Shown one piece after another: positions 47,452 through 58,146 of a stretch of 64,000 bases of DNA (positions are counted from its first letter, which is position 1; each line of letters begins with the position of its first letter). This DNA is from Phyllostachys edulis (Eukaryota > Streptophyta > Magnoliopsida > Poales > Poaceae), in NCBI GenBank assembly GCA_036346405.1, contig CM070548.1, positions 90,490,588-90,554,587 of the forward strand, in the 5' to 3' direction. A model generated the notes under the pieces. It was not told the DNA's origin, made no database searches, and was given only the letters and a program-made list of their open reading frames with translations. Position numbers and translations under genes: made by a program.

Positions 47452-49126
47452 TTAGTCCTCTTCCTCAACAACCTTGGTTCCCAAACCTTTAAGACCTTCT
47501 TGGGGGATCTCAGCAACTGTGACCAGAGAGTAGAGTTCCTCCTTGGCATCCTCCTCGTCGTTCCTCTTGCGGGCAATTCTGACACGGACTCGCCTTGGGA
47601 CACTTCGGATACCACTGCTCCAGATGTGCTTGTTGAGCTTCACATCGATGCGGACATCTGTTGTGCGCATGGCCTTCTGTGCAAATTTCCTGATCTCCTT
47701 GATGGCATTTGGTGCCTTCTTCTTGAAGGTGCTGTTTATCAGAAATTTTGAGTTACCATTACTTCTTGGTTAGTGGAACAAACCAAAACCATATTCTCAA
47801 TTCAACTAGACTAAAGCAAGCCTTATTAGTAATACACCTACAAGTAGGATACTAGATCTTGTAATGTGCAGAGTTTTTGTTAATGAGACTATACTACAAT
47901 GTTACACCACATTTAACCAATGTAAACATGCTAACAACTGTCAAGATAAAGCAACAACACAAAGAAGGTAAATTGTAATTTTAATAATCAAAGGCACAGC
48001 GAGGCTAGTTGCGAACAGATGTAGCGCTATTATCCACACAGAACATATGGCAGTATATGACCAGGCAGTGTATCTAAGAACAAGCAACCAACCAGATGAA
48101 CATGTGTAATATGATACTGCATTAGAAATAATCTACACCATGCCAGGTGTAAATACAAACAATGCTTCAGAAAGTAGTATTCGTTTCAATGTAGCACCCA
48201 AATGGAACACATGACATCATAGGAAGGCAACATGTGTAACGATGAGCATCATCTATGTACCGGGCATGTAACTGTATCAGCAACAACATTTAAAGACAGA
48301 TACCTGACTATATCCGGGCATAATGAACCAAATTATTAGATCAGATAACAAAATAACACAAAACAAATCACCAAAACAGGTACAGGAATAAGAACCATCT
48401 ACTGAAGATTTGACAACATCAGCAGAAACTGGATAGTAGATAACAATAAAAGACAATGCAAAATATATCCTAATACAACAATAAACGAGAGAGCAGAGAC
48501 CCCTTTCAGAAATTTACTGCCCGAATGGAACACATGGTAGCATAACATGAAGCAAATAAGTGAAACGATGAGCAGAGTCCATTTACCGGGCATGTAACTG
48601 TGTGCAGCCACAACATTAAAAAGGCAGACACCTGACTATACCCGATTAATACCTAAACAAATAGCTCTCACAACAACACAATATCTACATGTCACTAGTT
48701 ACCGAGAAAAACAAAGATTACTAACCAAGATCGACACGAAAAAAATGTGGGATCAAATACAAGAGCGGGATCCACAAGAACCAAACACCACTCGGTCATA
48801 TGATCCCTACTGTAATTTAGCTGGCCTAAGGATATCCATCCAAGCAGGTGTATCAACCATTCGCAAGCCCACAGAGTGCTCGCGGGCAGCAACCCTCCGC
48901 ACCAGCATCCACACGAATCGCGCGATTCTAACGCCATGGAAACACCCCTTGAAGCGCGTAGCTAACACCTAACTCGCGGATCTACTGAAATTACAAGGGC
49001 TGGGAAAGGAAGATAAGGGAGGAGGGGATGATACCATCCGTGGAGGCGCTTGTGGAGGTTGATGGTGTACTCGCGGGTCACCACCTCGTCCTTGCGGGTG
49101 CCGGCGGCGCGCTTCTTCTCCGACAT
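47452..49126 (-). CDS. RPL31: 60S ribosomal protein L31 (eL31)
   Basis: Structural protein of the cytosolic large subunit near the peptide exit tunnel. Exon 1, 49035-49126, starts MSEKKRAAGTRKDEVVTREY. Exon 2, 47452-47731, runs from CTFKKKAPNAIKEI to VVEEED. The codon split across the junction (TG/C, Cys) restores the family sequence HGCTFKKKAPN, which confirms the splice sites. Total length is 123 residues, normal for eL31. Landmarks: TTDVRIDVKLNKHIWSSGIR, VPRRVRVRIARKRND and EELYSLVTVAEIP. The 1.3 kb intron contains a duplicated segment (48195-48320 and 48520-48650). Intact, and probably a functional member of a small gene family. Confidence 0.97.
48195..48650. repeat. Direct duplication in the RPL31 intron
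   Basis: Two about 125-bp segments, about 325 bp apart, share AATGGAACACATG, AACGATGAGCA, TACCGGGCATGTAACTGT and ACCTGACTATA. I tested for C/D snoRNA boxes: GATGA and CTGA words occur but not in convincing box context. Confidence 0.7.
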
Positions 49127-49316
49127 CTTCCCGTCCGCCCCCTTCGCCCTTCTCCTTTCCTGGCTTTGAGGGAGGCTGCGGCGATAGGAGATAAACCCTA
49201 GTCGCACTCGCACCCGCCGGGGTCGCTACTTTATAGCGGGGCGAGTTAGGGCTCGCTCGCGTAGCCTCTTCGCACAGTTACGAAACGGGCCGTATATTCT
49301 ACAAAGAAGCCCATTA
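49127..49316 (-). promoter_or_regulatory. RPL31 core promoter
   Basis: On the minus strand, GCTATAAAGTAG (TATA box) lies at about 49228-49236. A telo-box-like AAACCCTAG (plus orientation) is at about 49193-49201 near the start site, and a site II motif TGGGCT is at 49308-49313. Site II plus telo-box is the usual pairing in plant ribosomal protein promoters. Confidence 0.7.
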
Positions 49317-49876
49317 GGTAGGTCCTTTATATTGTGTTTTTTTATCTTCTATTTTTGTATTTTTGGTGATTTTTGTCCCTTCTTTTCCGTGACGCTTGAG
49401 AGAAGTTTTCGTAGGGATCATGCACATGTGCTGCACTGAACAAACTATCAGTGAAAAAAAAATGTGCTGCGTGGGCCCATTATTATTGACCCAACTTGGC
49501 GCCCATATGTTATTTTGACCTAACTTGGCCAGTGTGACACTCCCTCGTCATGTCCCTCGTCATGTCATCACGTTAGGACGTTAATTGAATCAGATTGCAA
49601 AGTTCAGAGAGTTAAACATCTATAAAGTCTAATTTCATAGTTCAAGATGCTGAATAGACTTTCGAGCAAAGTTTTGTATGAACTTCTTCCAACGGAAAAT
49701 GAGAACACGAGAATAGTTCAACTTGTATTCAGCTTGACATCAAGAGTAACGACTAACGAGCACAAAAAGCATATGACCGAGCACAGAAAGCATACAACCG
49801 AGCAGAAGTAACAACAGGGTATGGTTGGGGATGCTGTTGGGCAATTTCCTCTCAAAAAAAATTGTGGAGTAACTCA

Positions 49877-52472
49877 GGCCCTTTTTGGTTCGGCTTCAAC
49901 TTCGACTCCGGGCTTTCGGCCGAAAAAGACAAAAATTGAACCAAACGAACGGCTTTTCCCGAAGCCAAAAGCCGCATCTAATGGGAGGAAGCCTGAAGCC
50001 AGAAGTCGCCCTTCCGCAGCTTCCCGCTCTTCCCACCTCCTCCGTTTCGAGTTTACACCTCAAGTTGGGGGGTAATTACCCGTGTTTGCCCTCCGCACAA
50101 AACCCTCCTCCTCCACGCCCGCCGCCGGGCCTCCACCCCGCCCACTGCCTCCCGCCGCCGCCTCCGGCCTCCTCCTCCCCCATGCCCGCCCGCTCGGCTC
50201 CCTCCTCCCCCGTCTGCTCGCTTCCTCCTTCTCCCCCGCCCACCCGGTCGCCTCCTGCTCCTCCCCCGGTGCCCTCCTCCCCCAGCCTCCTCCTCCACCG
50301 ACTCCATCCTCCCCGCTGGCCTCCTCCTCGCAGATTCAGATCCAAATCTGGATCTCCCTGGCGCCCTCCTCCACCACCCTCCTCCGCGCTGCCCTCCTCC
50401 ACCTCCCTCTTCCTCGGCGCTGGCCTCCTCCCCTGTTGCGCTTCTTCCTCCCCGACGCCTCAGGCCGCTTCTTCCTCCCCGACGCCGACCTCCTCCTCGA
50501 GCAGCCATGAACCCCCTCCTCCTCCTCCGCCCATGGTCCTCCTCCTCCCCACCACCGCCATTGGTCTCCTCCCTCCCCGAGCCCCCGCCCACATCCTCGA
50601 CGTTGGCCTCCTCACTGCGTGGCCCTCCTCCCCGACGCCGGCCTCCTCCTTGAGCCGTCAAACCCTCTCCTCCTCCTCCGCCTCCTCAGGACCTCCTCCG
50701 TCCGACCGACCATCATGACAGCCCGGATGGGGCGAGAACGACCGCTGCGTCTCCTTCACCTTTGGTGCCGACAAGGTCACCGAGTCCTCCTTCTCCCCGT
50801 CGTCAAGCGCATCCTCGGCTGCTTAGGAGGCTTCTTGCTTCTTCTTTTCTTTTTGTTGGTTCGATTGCATCTGTTCTTAAGATGGTAGTTGCAATGTTGG
50901 TGTCGTAGATGAATTCACTTGTCGACTTGTTATTAATTTATACAGAGGATGGAAATGTATCAAGCAGAGTTCTTGTCAAAATGTGACAAATGTGTTGCAC
51001 TGTGTGGGGCTCCTTCTTGATTCTCCTTGTCTTCTTGGGATGATCTGAATTGTTATCGTACATATATACTGGATGGTGATATATCAATTGTGTGAACAAT
51101 TGCTAAATTGGTAACTGGATGCTGATAAATCTTCTTGGTAGATGCTTCATTTTAATGGATGGTATAGAAGAAATGCATGAGTTGGTTTGGTGGACCAATG
51201 TTAATAGCTCCTGAGTTCAAAAATGTGAACTAAACATTTTAAATTTAGGATGAACTACATAAAGAGCAAAGTATCTTGGTTTTACATTCATAGCCATGAC
51301 TATCATAACCGTGTTTTTCTAGGGTTGATGTAAGATTTAAGACTAGCGTTGTGTTGTATATTCAGAGTTGAAGGCTGATTCTATTGTACAATCTTGTGTA
51401 GGTGGATCACTGTCCTGCGATTGATGAACTGGCAGTGCTATGCTCATGGTGATTATTACAAGTTCATTTGTAAGAGAAAAGGTATGGTTCAAGTATAACA
51501 TGAAAAGTTCATTTGTGAAGCATTTTCTGCTTTGAAACCAAATGGAGTCGATGTTAGCAGTGGCATATGTGCTTCTGATGGTATCCGAAAAGACCCCAAG
51601 ATGATTTCTTCCTTCTATGTGTGACCAGTTGTATTTTGTTAGTAATATAATAAGTGAAATCTCCATGTATCACCAGTTATATTTTAATGGATGGTATAGA
51701 AGAAGTGCATGAGTTGGTTTGGTGGATCATCCATGTGCAGAATAGAATAATTATTGAATAATTTCTCTAATTCTAGTTGATTGTTCCGATTGCTTCATGA
51801 TTCATGGTTCATGCTTGTTTCAGCCTTACTGTTATTTTTGTCCAGTTGTAAACATGTTGCAGAGCTTGAGAATTTGAAAGTAGCAATTTAGTGATAATAT
51901 CTTTGTGTACAAGTAAATATTTTGGTCCTCTTGTTGTGGAGAAATTCGTGCAACATGCTTCAATTTGGTGCTTGATCAGTTTTATGACCTAATTGAGGTT
52001 GGTAAGGTGTACTTGATATCTAGAGGATCAGTGAAACTTGCTCAGAAGAAGTTTAATCCTTTAAACAATGACTATGAAGTAACTCTAGATGCCTCAACAT
52101 CTATAAAAATTTGTTCGATTACTCTTATTGTAATTATCTCCATTAATGCATATTCCTATTACATATACAGCTAAATTGATACAAATTATCCATAATTGCT
52201 TTCACTGATTGTTATTGCAATGTTCAATGTTTGTGTCTGTGAATAACTTGTCGTTAAATGTTGTTAATTGCGTTAAACGACATTAAACAAGCCATTACTG
52301 TCCTTAGGGGCATTTAAGACATTTCCCATCTCGGAAGCTGCAACCAGCCTACCTAAAAGCTAAACAGCCAAACAACAAATCAGAAAAGCCCAAACCATTC
52401 ATTTCAAGAATCAGAAGCCCTCAAAGACAAAGGAAGCCGCTTATCGAAAAGCCCAATTGCTCCAAACAGCCC
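49877..52472. mobile_element. Non-autonomous PIF/Harbinger-like element carrying an RPA1 fragment
   Basis: The left end GGCCCTTTTTGGTTCGGCTTC and right end (complement) AGGGCTGTTTGGAGC are an imperfect inverted pair. The flanking TCA (left) and TTA (right) fit a decayed 3-bp PIF duplication, but not exactly. The 2.6 kb interior begins with a very GC/CT-rich block (50080-50830, host 5' exon-like) and then has intron-like AT-rich sequence. A fragment of replication protein A large subunit lies at 51941-52112. No transposase. Confidence 0.6.
51941..52112 (+). pseudogene. Replication protein A 70 kDa subunit fragment (DBD-A OB fold)
   Basis: About 57 codons starting EIRATCFN and continuing DQFYDLIEVGKVYLISRG, AQKKFNPLNNDYEVTLD. 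This is the DNA-binding domain A segment of plant RPA1 (usual form FYDLIEVGKVYLISRGSLKPAQKKFNHLNNDYEI). One known contact-region change is K-P to K-L after GSV. It runs into intron-like sequence and a stop after SIKIC, with no neighbouring RPA exons recognised, so it is a captured fragment of a single exon inside the transposon. Confidence 0.8.
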
Positions 52473-53241
52473 TTAGTATCTCAGAAGATTGTGACACGCC
52501 CCGCCACAAGACTACAACAATCAGAAGCATGAAACTAAGGCCCTGTTTGGTATGGCTCTGCTCCAAGTTTTTGCAGTTCCAACTCCAGCTTCACTCTTGG
52601 ATCCACTTCTATAAGAAGTTGGAGCAGTCTGAGGAGGTGTTTGGCTGTAAAGTTGACTTCAACTCCAGGAATGAGAAGGATGTTTGTAAAAAGACTACAC
52701 TACCCTCATTTTGTGACTTGTAATCTTTTTTATATGAATTCTACGAGGGACAAACATCACAGAATTCCCAATCTCTGAAAATGACAAAATTTAGCTGTAG
52801 ACAATCAAGATGCACTATGGTCTACTCAATATGCACCTGGTTCATAAACTTGTAAGATAAATCTCTGCTAATTTACACATTATACATAACATTTAACTCA
52901 TCTCTGGAACCTTAATCCTTAAGCAAACATTCTGGGATAGAAAAATTATGACAATTTTATACATCTTTGAACATCATCTAACATATCAACAACTAGCAAT
53001 TCATCTCTGAAAATACACATCCAAAATTCAAACCCAGTGAGGTATCTCACACAGATCGACTTCCAGTGTATAGCTAATATGGATAGAATGCAAAGAACCA
53101 TGCTGATGAACTAGCCATAATGAACCATACTCAATTTTGTACACATTGCATGACTGCAATTAAGCAGAACCATTTTGGTGCATGTCTACATGCAAATCAC
53201 ACATTCATCCTCCCTTTCCACATACTTGTTAAAAGCACCCT

Positions 53242-53479
53242 CTAATCTTCCATGCGCTTCCTACTTACTATGTCTTTGTATCGACCCTTCCATTTCAAGC
53301 TGTTGCAGAATAGGGTAAATGATTGCTGAAATGCAAGCAAGTGAATCAGACTATAAGTCCAAAGTACAATGCTATGAAGGATGCAACACAGTAAAATGAA
53401 GTTACAGATTACCATAGAATTCTCTAAGGCTTGCCCACCTCTCGTACGTTGACATTGAGCTATCTCCTTCTGCATAAAC
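53242..53479 (-). pseudogene. RING E3 ligase (AIRP2-like) gene fragment
   Basis: Exon-like block 53413-53479 reads VYAEGDSSMSTYERWASLRE, then FY, with a GT donor. It splices in phase to a block at 53327 and below reading AIIYPILQQLE. After a one-base shift the sequence continues KGRYKDIVSRKRMED and then TAG where the family has Trp. This matches the N-terminal domain of plant AIRP2-type RING ubiquitin ligases (forms like STHERKASIREFYAVI and CKDIVSRRRMEDW). The RING finger itself is missing. Frameshift and stop make it non-functional. Assignment from remembered family motifs. Confidence 0.6.
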
Positions 53480-54314
53480 CTGTATAGACAAAATATAAAG
53501 GATTCTTTAGAACTATAATGATTTGCGAAGACCTTGAGTTTGGTTTTACTCTATTATACTCAGCCCCTACCACAAGAACTCACTAGGTCCATGAAAGGAG
53601 TAAGAACCAATCCTGACCATTACTTTACATTTGCAAGACTGAAATAGTATCATTCCTAATCACGGTAATGTGCCTTGCAATTACTAAGCCCATCACTAAT
53701 GCATAAAAGTATAAAACAAATTCAACCATGGCATCTCCAGGAACTATCATTTGTGAGCATCTGAATGAACAAGGACTACAAATCACAGCAACCTAAATAA
53801 TAGCTCAATTCAATAGATTTGCAGTTAGCTCTTTCACTTGAATATTTGTTATGAATAATACATCGTATTGTTTCAAGATGGCTGCAAAACTTGGTAGTGG
53901 AAAAGCAAGAGATGCCAATATATGAACTAATTATTAGTAATGTTAAAACGTGGTCCATATCTTCTCAGATAAAAAAAGGAAACAAAATTGTAAATTGGCT
54001 GCACTAGTCCATACCCATTGATGTGTCTCTCATTCTTTCATTTTAAAACATTTAGTGTTTGTGCACATAACAAAGAGCGACAAGCAAAAAGAAATTCATA
54101 TATGACTCAGCTGGGCAAGTTACATGCATAACACCAATGAGCTCCCATTCTCAAAGTTACAAAAAGTTTAACATCTTAACATTTAACTGCTGCTTCCAAT
54201 ATAATACATATATTCTGTGAGGTTTTACAAAAGAAGAATGGATGAACATGAAATTAACAGTTAACTAACCTAACAGAGCTGCTACTGTGTGCATTTATTG
54301 AAATACAATCCTGC

Positions 54315-54587
54315 TTACCTGACTAACATAGCTGCTGTGAGGCGGTGGCCATGTGGCTGGGGAACCAGCTGACAGTGCCGCCATCGACGTTGAAGGCCAT
54401 CTCGCCTTACGCGTGCATCGTGGACCTCGAGGACGAGGTCGGCGAGCTCGAGGCGGTCGCAGATGGTGCGTAAGGCGGCGGCCATGTGGCCGGGGAACCA
54501 GTTGACGGCGCCACGACGGACGTTGAAGGCCATCTCGCCAGCGCGCTTCGCCGCCCGCGCCAGCCCCCGTATCCTTGTCGCTCCCAC
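54315..54587 (-). pseudogene. MTG1/DAR-type mitochondrial ribosome-associated GTPase, N-terminal fragment
   Basis: Starts MGATRIRGLARAAKRAGEMA and continues NVRRGAVNWFPGHMAAALRT and RLELADLVLEVHDAR. WFPGHM...LKLADLVIEVRDARIP is the N-terminal signature of YlqF/MTG1 (plant DAR GTPase/SIN2) proteins that assist organellar large-subunit assembly. The G motifs that would follow are absent. A degraded second copy of GEMAFNV..G.V.WFP.HMA follows in another frame (54345-54410), so the fragment is partly tandem duplicated. Located inside a PIF-like transposon. Confidence 0.75.
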
Positions 54588-55599
54588 ACGCGCCTGCGGT
54601 GCCTCCTCAAATCAATTGGCAGGGAGCGAGAAGGGATGGGCCAGGAGCGACGCCGCCATGGAGAAACGAACGCCCTCGTCGCGGCCGGGAGGGTCGTCGC
54701 CTGTCATGGCCGGGAGGAGGGCGTTGCCGCCCTAGACGCCGTCGCCATCTAGGGTTTCTCTTGGTTGCCGTGGGGATTTGGGAATCGGGAGGTGAAATGA
54801 AACGAGTGCAAGGACGGGGGTGCCGGGTGGGAAAGCCGAAGGGGTAGTTCAGTGGCATATTGTGGGTAATTAATCCTAACTCCTAGTGGTATTTTGCTTT
54901 GTTGGTTCGCTGTTCCCCACTTGGAGCAAGGTTCCACCCACTCCTAAAAATTGCACTACTAGCTGCTCTGCTTCTGGTTGCTTCAACTCCAAAATTTTTA
55001 TGGAGTTACCCTGTTTGGCACAGCTCCACGCACTTCAACTACGAAGCTAGGAATTGAAGCCATACTAAACAGGCCTTAAGGTCCTGTTTGGTAGAGCTCC
55101 AGATTCTCATTTTTCAGATTCTGCTCCTGATTCTCTGAGAATCTGGAGCTGTCTATTGAAAGCGTTTGGCTGGTAGGTTGGCTCCAAAAACCATATGAGG
55201 GGGGATTATAGGCAAATAGACCATGTTACCCCTGGTTGTAATACTTCAATTGTATTTGTATCTTTCTCCTATGTATTTGTACACAAATTATAGAATTTTC
55301 CCCCAAATTTGTTTAGACCATATGAATGTATATATGTTGGATTTGTACACAATGTCAGGTTACATTGCATTTACACTTCATAATGGATTACAACTGTTGG
55401 CAAATAACGAATTGATGCACAACTATTGATTGTGTATAAGCAAATTTTGTACTGTTCACGCTGCGATAGATGAAGCTGGAGATATTACATTCATATTGTA
55501 TAAGTGTTCAAATGATAATTAAATGCTATTACATACAAATATTGAAATGATAAATGAGTCATGACAAAAGACCACAAAATTTCACAAGTAGTGTGTCCA

Positions 55600-57000
55600 T
55601 CATCCTGAATGAGCAATTGCACTTGCAAGGTTATCACGGAAACTATCCATGGATGTCGCACTCGTTTGTGACGTTGACGCATCCGATGCATCCTGAAAAA
55701 TGACATATTTGGTATATCTTGATGGTATTGTGGGCACATAATTAGGATCCCGATCGAACCTACGAAAATACATGTCTGGCGAAGCATGTTCACGTATAAA
55801 GTTGTGGATTCCCATGGTTGCTGCAACAATCATCTTTTGCTTGGACATGTGAAAGCTCGACATCTTAAGAAAAATTCTCCATTTCATCTTCCATATGCCA
55901 AAGGACCTCTCAATTACGTTGCGACCGCTCGAGTGCAATTGGTTGAATTTCTCTTTCTCACCACTAGGAGCAACACCTCTCCGAAATTCTGGAACATGGT
56001 ACCTTTACCCCTTGTATGGCGCTAAGTACCCAGGCCTGTTCGGATAACCGGCATTAACAAGATAATATTTACCTGCATCATAAGACGGAAAATCATGTAT
56101 ATCAACATCCAATGCATGAACATTACTAGTAAATAAAATAGTAAATGATATGAATTAAAGAAAATTACCCTGTGGAGGATGTGGAAAGACTTCCCTGTCT
56201 ACATCCAATGAATGATAAAGAACACTGGTATCGTGCATAGCTCCTGGTTGTCCAATAGATGCGTATGTGAAGCGCATGTCAAAATCACATACCGTCATGA
56301 CATTCTGTGTTACACTTCCTGATCTTCCAATATATCTAATTAGATCTTCTGGAGCAATAGTTGCAAGAATGTGTGTACCATCAATAGCTCCAATACAGTC
56401 TTTGAAATGTGGCTACATCCTTCGATCATTTCTAATTCTACCGTGAACCATAGAGAAGTTTGGGTCTTTTGGTCTCACAAAATCTTTAGACATTCTAACC
56501 ACACACTTCAAAACCTTGTCAAACTTCCTGCTAATTGTCTCACTAGAATGCTTGAACCGATTCTGCGCTCTTCGGTTAGATTCACAGCCACCACATATGT
56601 ATAGGAAAAGAACTAGTGCTTCAATTGAACTTGTATGCGTAGTTGATTTCAAGTCAAATGTATTCACCAAAAGATCATGTAGACTGTGAAAGATCATAGC
56701 ATTCATATGAAACATGTGGTAGCTTTCTCCTGGAGTGGTCAAAGTTTCTATAACCCAACCCATTCCACTAAGCCGTGAAATCCTAGACTCATTCTTGTCC
56801 AAGTAGGTTGAGTGATAATTCTCCACGATAATTGCAGTAGCAGCAAGGTGACTTGACAGGTCTTGCCATAGATGCATCATCTGCACGTCACACTCATGTT
56901 TCTTATCTGATATATTACTCCCTTCACTATTGTTTTCACAAGACGACATCTGTACATGAACATAGAAAAACACAACACATAAATGACAATTTAAAAATAC
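55600..57000 (-). pseudogene. PIF/Harbinger transposase (DDE_Tnp_4), inactivated
   Basis: N-terminal part at about 56413-56960 (RISRLSGMGWVIETL; ETISRKFDKVLKCVVRMSKD). Then, after a TAG where a Tyr/Phe is expected (near 56415), the catalytic part PHFKDCIGAIDGTHILATIA with the first Asp. A probable intron follows at 56072-56170. LVNAGYPNRPGYLAPYKG has Asn where the second catalytic Asp normally sits (VDAGYPN) and is followed by a stop. The last block, NVIERSFGIWKMKWRI, contains the catalytic Glu. Two nonsense codons and the D-to-N change make it inactive. Nuclear enzyme that in intact relatives mobilises Tourist-like MITEs. Confidence 0.85.
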
Positions 57001-57164
57001 ATGAGTAGGCATTAGGTCCAAATGACAATATATAACTAGTGAAAATCTCTTATAAGCCAAAAAAAGGTCTTACAGGCCAATAGAGAAATAAAATAATAAT
57101 AAAGGCAAATACAAGACAAACTACTTGTACGAATGTCTCCAGAATCATCCTAACGTTATAATCA

Positions 57165-57455
57165 AATTTCTATTTGCCATCCTTGGCATCATACTTCCTT
57201 TTAAGCCATTCAAATCGTGCTACACTATTGTGCAAGAGTCATAAACTTTTCCCTTTGCTCATTCTTTAAGAATTTTTCAGATGCAATGAAGTGCTCATTA
57301 CTCCCATTAACATCACCACACTCTTCGACCGATTCCATGACATCCTTGATGCTACACACCGAGTCTTTCCTTCTTTTCTGTGCAAATGCATCAAAAGATG
57401 CACGAGACTTCTCATTCAACTCAACAACTCTTCTTAGTTGCTCTTGCATGACCAT
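57165..57455 (-). pseudogene. Myb/SANT-like partner protein of PIF/Harbinger, C-terminal part
   Basis: Reads RRKDSVCSIKDVMESVEECG, then SNEHFIASEKFLKNEQREKF and, after a frameshift, RFEWLKRKYDAKDG. This is the C-terminal pattern of the Myb_DNA-bind_3 proteins encoded beside PIF transposases (SVKDVMELV...EHFMASELF...REMFMTL). The N-terminal trihelix is not seen. Broken by the frameshift near 57235. Confidence 0.65.
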
Positions 57456-57599
57456 AATTTTGTTTAATCAAAGTGAAAACAACAACAAGATATGGGCACC
57501 TAAACTTTTGAGCTATCAAGTGTTCAAGAACTATCTACTGCCTAGCTTGGAATTCTCTACATTGTCACTCGTTGGAAATCAGTAAGCATTGGGACATTC

Positions 57600-58146
57600 C
57601 ATAGAAATAATGAACAAGAAACAATGTACCGGAAAAAAAGAAACGGAATTATATTACAATTCTCCACTAGGTCAATTAACACCATACAACATATGGTGCT
57701 AGTACTCACAATCCAATATGTACATTTGATAACAAAAAATAATGGACAAGAAACAATTCAATATGTACATTTACATTTGACATTAAAAAATAATGAACAA
57801 CAACTTCTTTACATAAACATGTTTTTTGCGTGAAGTCCACCATGTCTGCAAGAAATATGCAAAATTATGGCTTTGAAACTTCAGAAAGTAGCAAAATTAT
57901 GGCAAGCAATAATGAACATATGTTCAACAACAAAATATGTTCTTTTTTTTGGAGAGTGACATAGCAATGTTCTATTACAGCTCAAAGGACAAAGCCTTAA
58001 GCCTCACTGGAAGTCATCTCAGAAAATTCCAAGTAAAATCCTCCCCAAGACATGAAACACAGAAGCTTCAGTTCTGTACATTAGCTTCAGATACTACTAT
58101 GTGTACAGGGGAAACAAATCATTCATAGATACTTGAGCCGTAATTT
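57600..58146. other. Intergenic, no feature seen
   Basis: AT-rich; a short direct repeat (AATATGTACATTT, GACAAGAAACAAT) at 57710-57780. Confidence 0.35.

Larger units (their letters stand above)
52539..55076. mobile_element. Non-autonomous PIF/Harbinger-like element with two captured gene fragments
   Basis: The ends GGCCCTGTTTGGTATGGCT (left) and AGGCCTGTTTAGTATGGCT (complement of right) are a good inverted repeat. There is a perfect TAA duplication at 52536-52538 and 55077-55079, diagnostic for PIF/Harbinger. The 2.5 kb interior has no transposase. It carries a fragment of an AIRP2-like RING ligase gene and, 0.8 kb away on the same strand, the start of an MTG1/DAR-type GTPase gene. Confidence 0.8.
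55080..57600 (-). mobile_element. PIF/Harbinger element relic with transposase and Myb-like ORF
   Basis: The left end GGTCCTGTTTGGTAGAGC starts at 55080, immediately after the TAA (55077-55079) that also ends the neighbouring element. It contains a transposase relic (55600-57060) and an upstream Myb/SANT-like partner ORF, the two-gene set of PIF/Harbinger. No matching right terminus was found, so the right limit is approximate. Confidence 0.65.

Noticed and set aside
48195..48650. C/D-box snoRNA pair in the RPL31 intron
   Set aside because: GATGA- and CTGA-like words are present, but the C box is imperfect and terminal stems are missing on both strands.
49821..50718. Long Pro/Ser-rich open frames on both strands
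   Set aside because: They come from a CCT/CTC-rich, low-complexity block. Several overlapping frames are open at once and none matches a family; most likely the leader or first exon of a captured gene.
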